From positions 1-64,000 of the forward strand of contig JAURVB010007270.1 of the NCBI GenBank assembly GCA_033002965.1: a stretch of 64,000 nt of DNA. The letters run 5' to 3'. This document shows positions 63,398-64,000 of this stretch, piece by piece. Position numbers and translations under genes: made by a program. The DNA is from Piper betle. Lineage: Eukaryota > Streptophyta > Magnoliopsida > Piperales > Piperaceae. Each line of letters opens with the position of its first letter. The stretch's first letter is position 1. The notes beneath the pieces are model-generated. The model was not told where the DNA came from. It worked only from the letters and a program-made list of their open reading frames with translations, and ran no database searches.

Positions 63398-64000
63398 ATG
63401 TTAAAACATATTGTCTTATTGTAAAATAAATTAATTAAAAGTTCATTGTGGGCATATCAGAGCTAAAATTATAATAATAGCTAAGAAAAATAATTTACCA
63501 ATAGTAAGTAAAAATATTTATAAGCACAATTTAGAGTTATTTCAAAATTTAAACCAATTAGATTATTATAATATAGTCAAGAAATATAATTATACATAAC
63601 TAAAGAGAATTTTTGAGGCTCCAGAGATTTTTAAAAAAGTATTAAAAAAATTAAAATATGTTAAACAAAATGGCTGTAGGCAGCCATGAACATTTGATGT
63701 ATGTCTCACATGGTAGCTTAACTACCAGGAAGGCAACGCAGTGGTGATTTCATACCATTTCGTTGTTTTTCTTTGTACATGAATTTCGCAATGGTCCCCT
63801 ACATATAATCCCACATCGATTCCAAGCTCAGAATGTTGCAACTTTTCCAACTATAAATGAGGAGGTCTTTCTCTATTACCCACTAGATCATTTGCAGTCA
63901 ATTCTAAGTAACGTTGTTGTAACCAAATTTAAGCTTAGGACATGGACTTGATTTGGAACTCTTTTCGAAGAAAAATTTACCCTTCACTAATTAAACTTGC
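63398..64000. other. AT-rich flank, no gene recognised
   Basis: Continuation of the sequence into which the Tat element inserted (its left part lies before 43474). No supported coding; the open frame at 63763-63951 shows no family resemblance. Confidence 0.4.

Overview
The window looks like nuclear DNA of a flowering plant. It is AT-rich and built mostly of nested LTR retrotransposons (Ty3 Tekay and Tat lineages, Ty1/copia, TRIMs), with two hAT-like non-autonomous elements, a rearranged endogenous pararetrovirus (Caulimoviridae), and a single recognisable host gene. That gene is an eight-exon short-chain dehydrogenase of the TIC32/retinol-dehydrogenase-like plant family, with GT-AG introns. 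I cannot name the species.

Layout. 1-2754: LTR (family A, Tekay-like, + strand) cut by the window start. 2755-5515: partial remnant of a second long-LTR family (B). 6751-7998: gene fragment, perhaps TORTIFOLIA1/SPIRAL2-like, split by an 852-bp hAT-like insertion. 8100-11160: decayed Ty1/copia element on the minus strand, interrupted by a 199-bp solo LTR. 11250-20570: family B element with ~3-kb LTRs and a 3.7-kb internal region without recognisable coding; its 5' LTR carries a complete TRIM. 20571-23092: truncated family A LTR (minus). 24310-24575: small hAT-type MITE. 25441-30987: diverged LTR-like remnants. 30988-35609: two 1.22-kb direct repeats flanking a 2.2-kb pararetrovirus segment that contains an inverted repeat. 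36523-38726: the dehydrogenase gene (minus). 40244-42606: complete solo LTR with perfect target duplication. 43474-63392: a Tat-lineage Ty3 element (minus) split by a 12.1-kb Tekay chromovirus (44372-56491, minus), whose reverse transcriptase is itself split by a three-LTR TRIM (49845-50765).

The best evidence is structural: target duplications, TG...CA ends, primer-binding sites and polypurine tracts read directly at the junctions. They fix the insertion order TRIM into Tekay into Tat into an AT microsatellite, and TRIM into family B. All retroelement reading frames carry stops or frameshifts. The dehydrogenase has intact splice sites and catalytic motifs but, as given, a frame break in a T7 run of exon 4.
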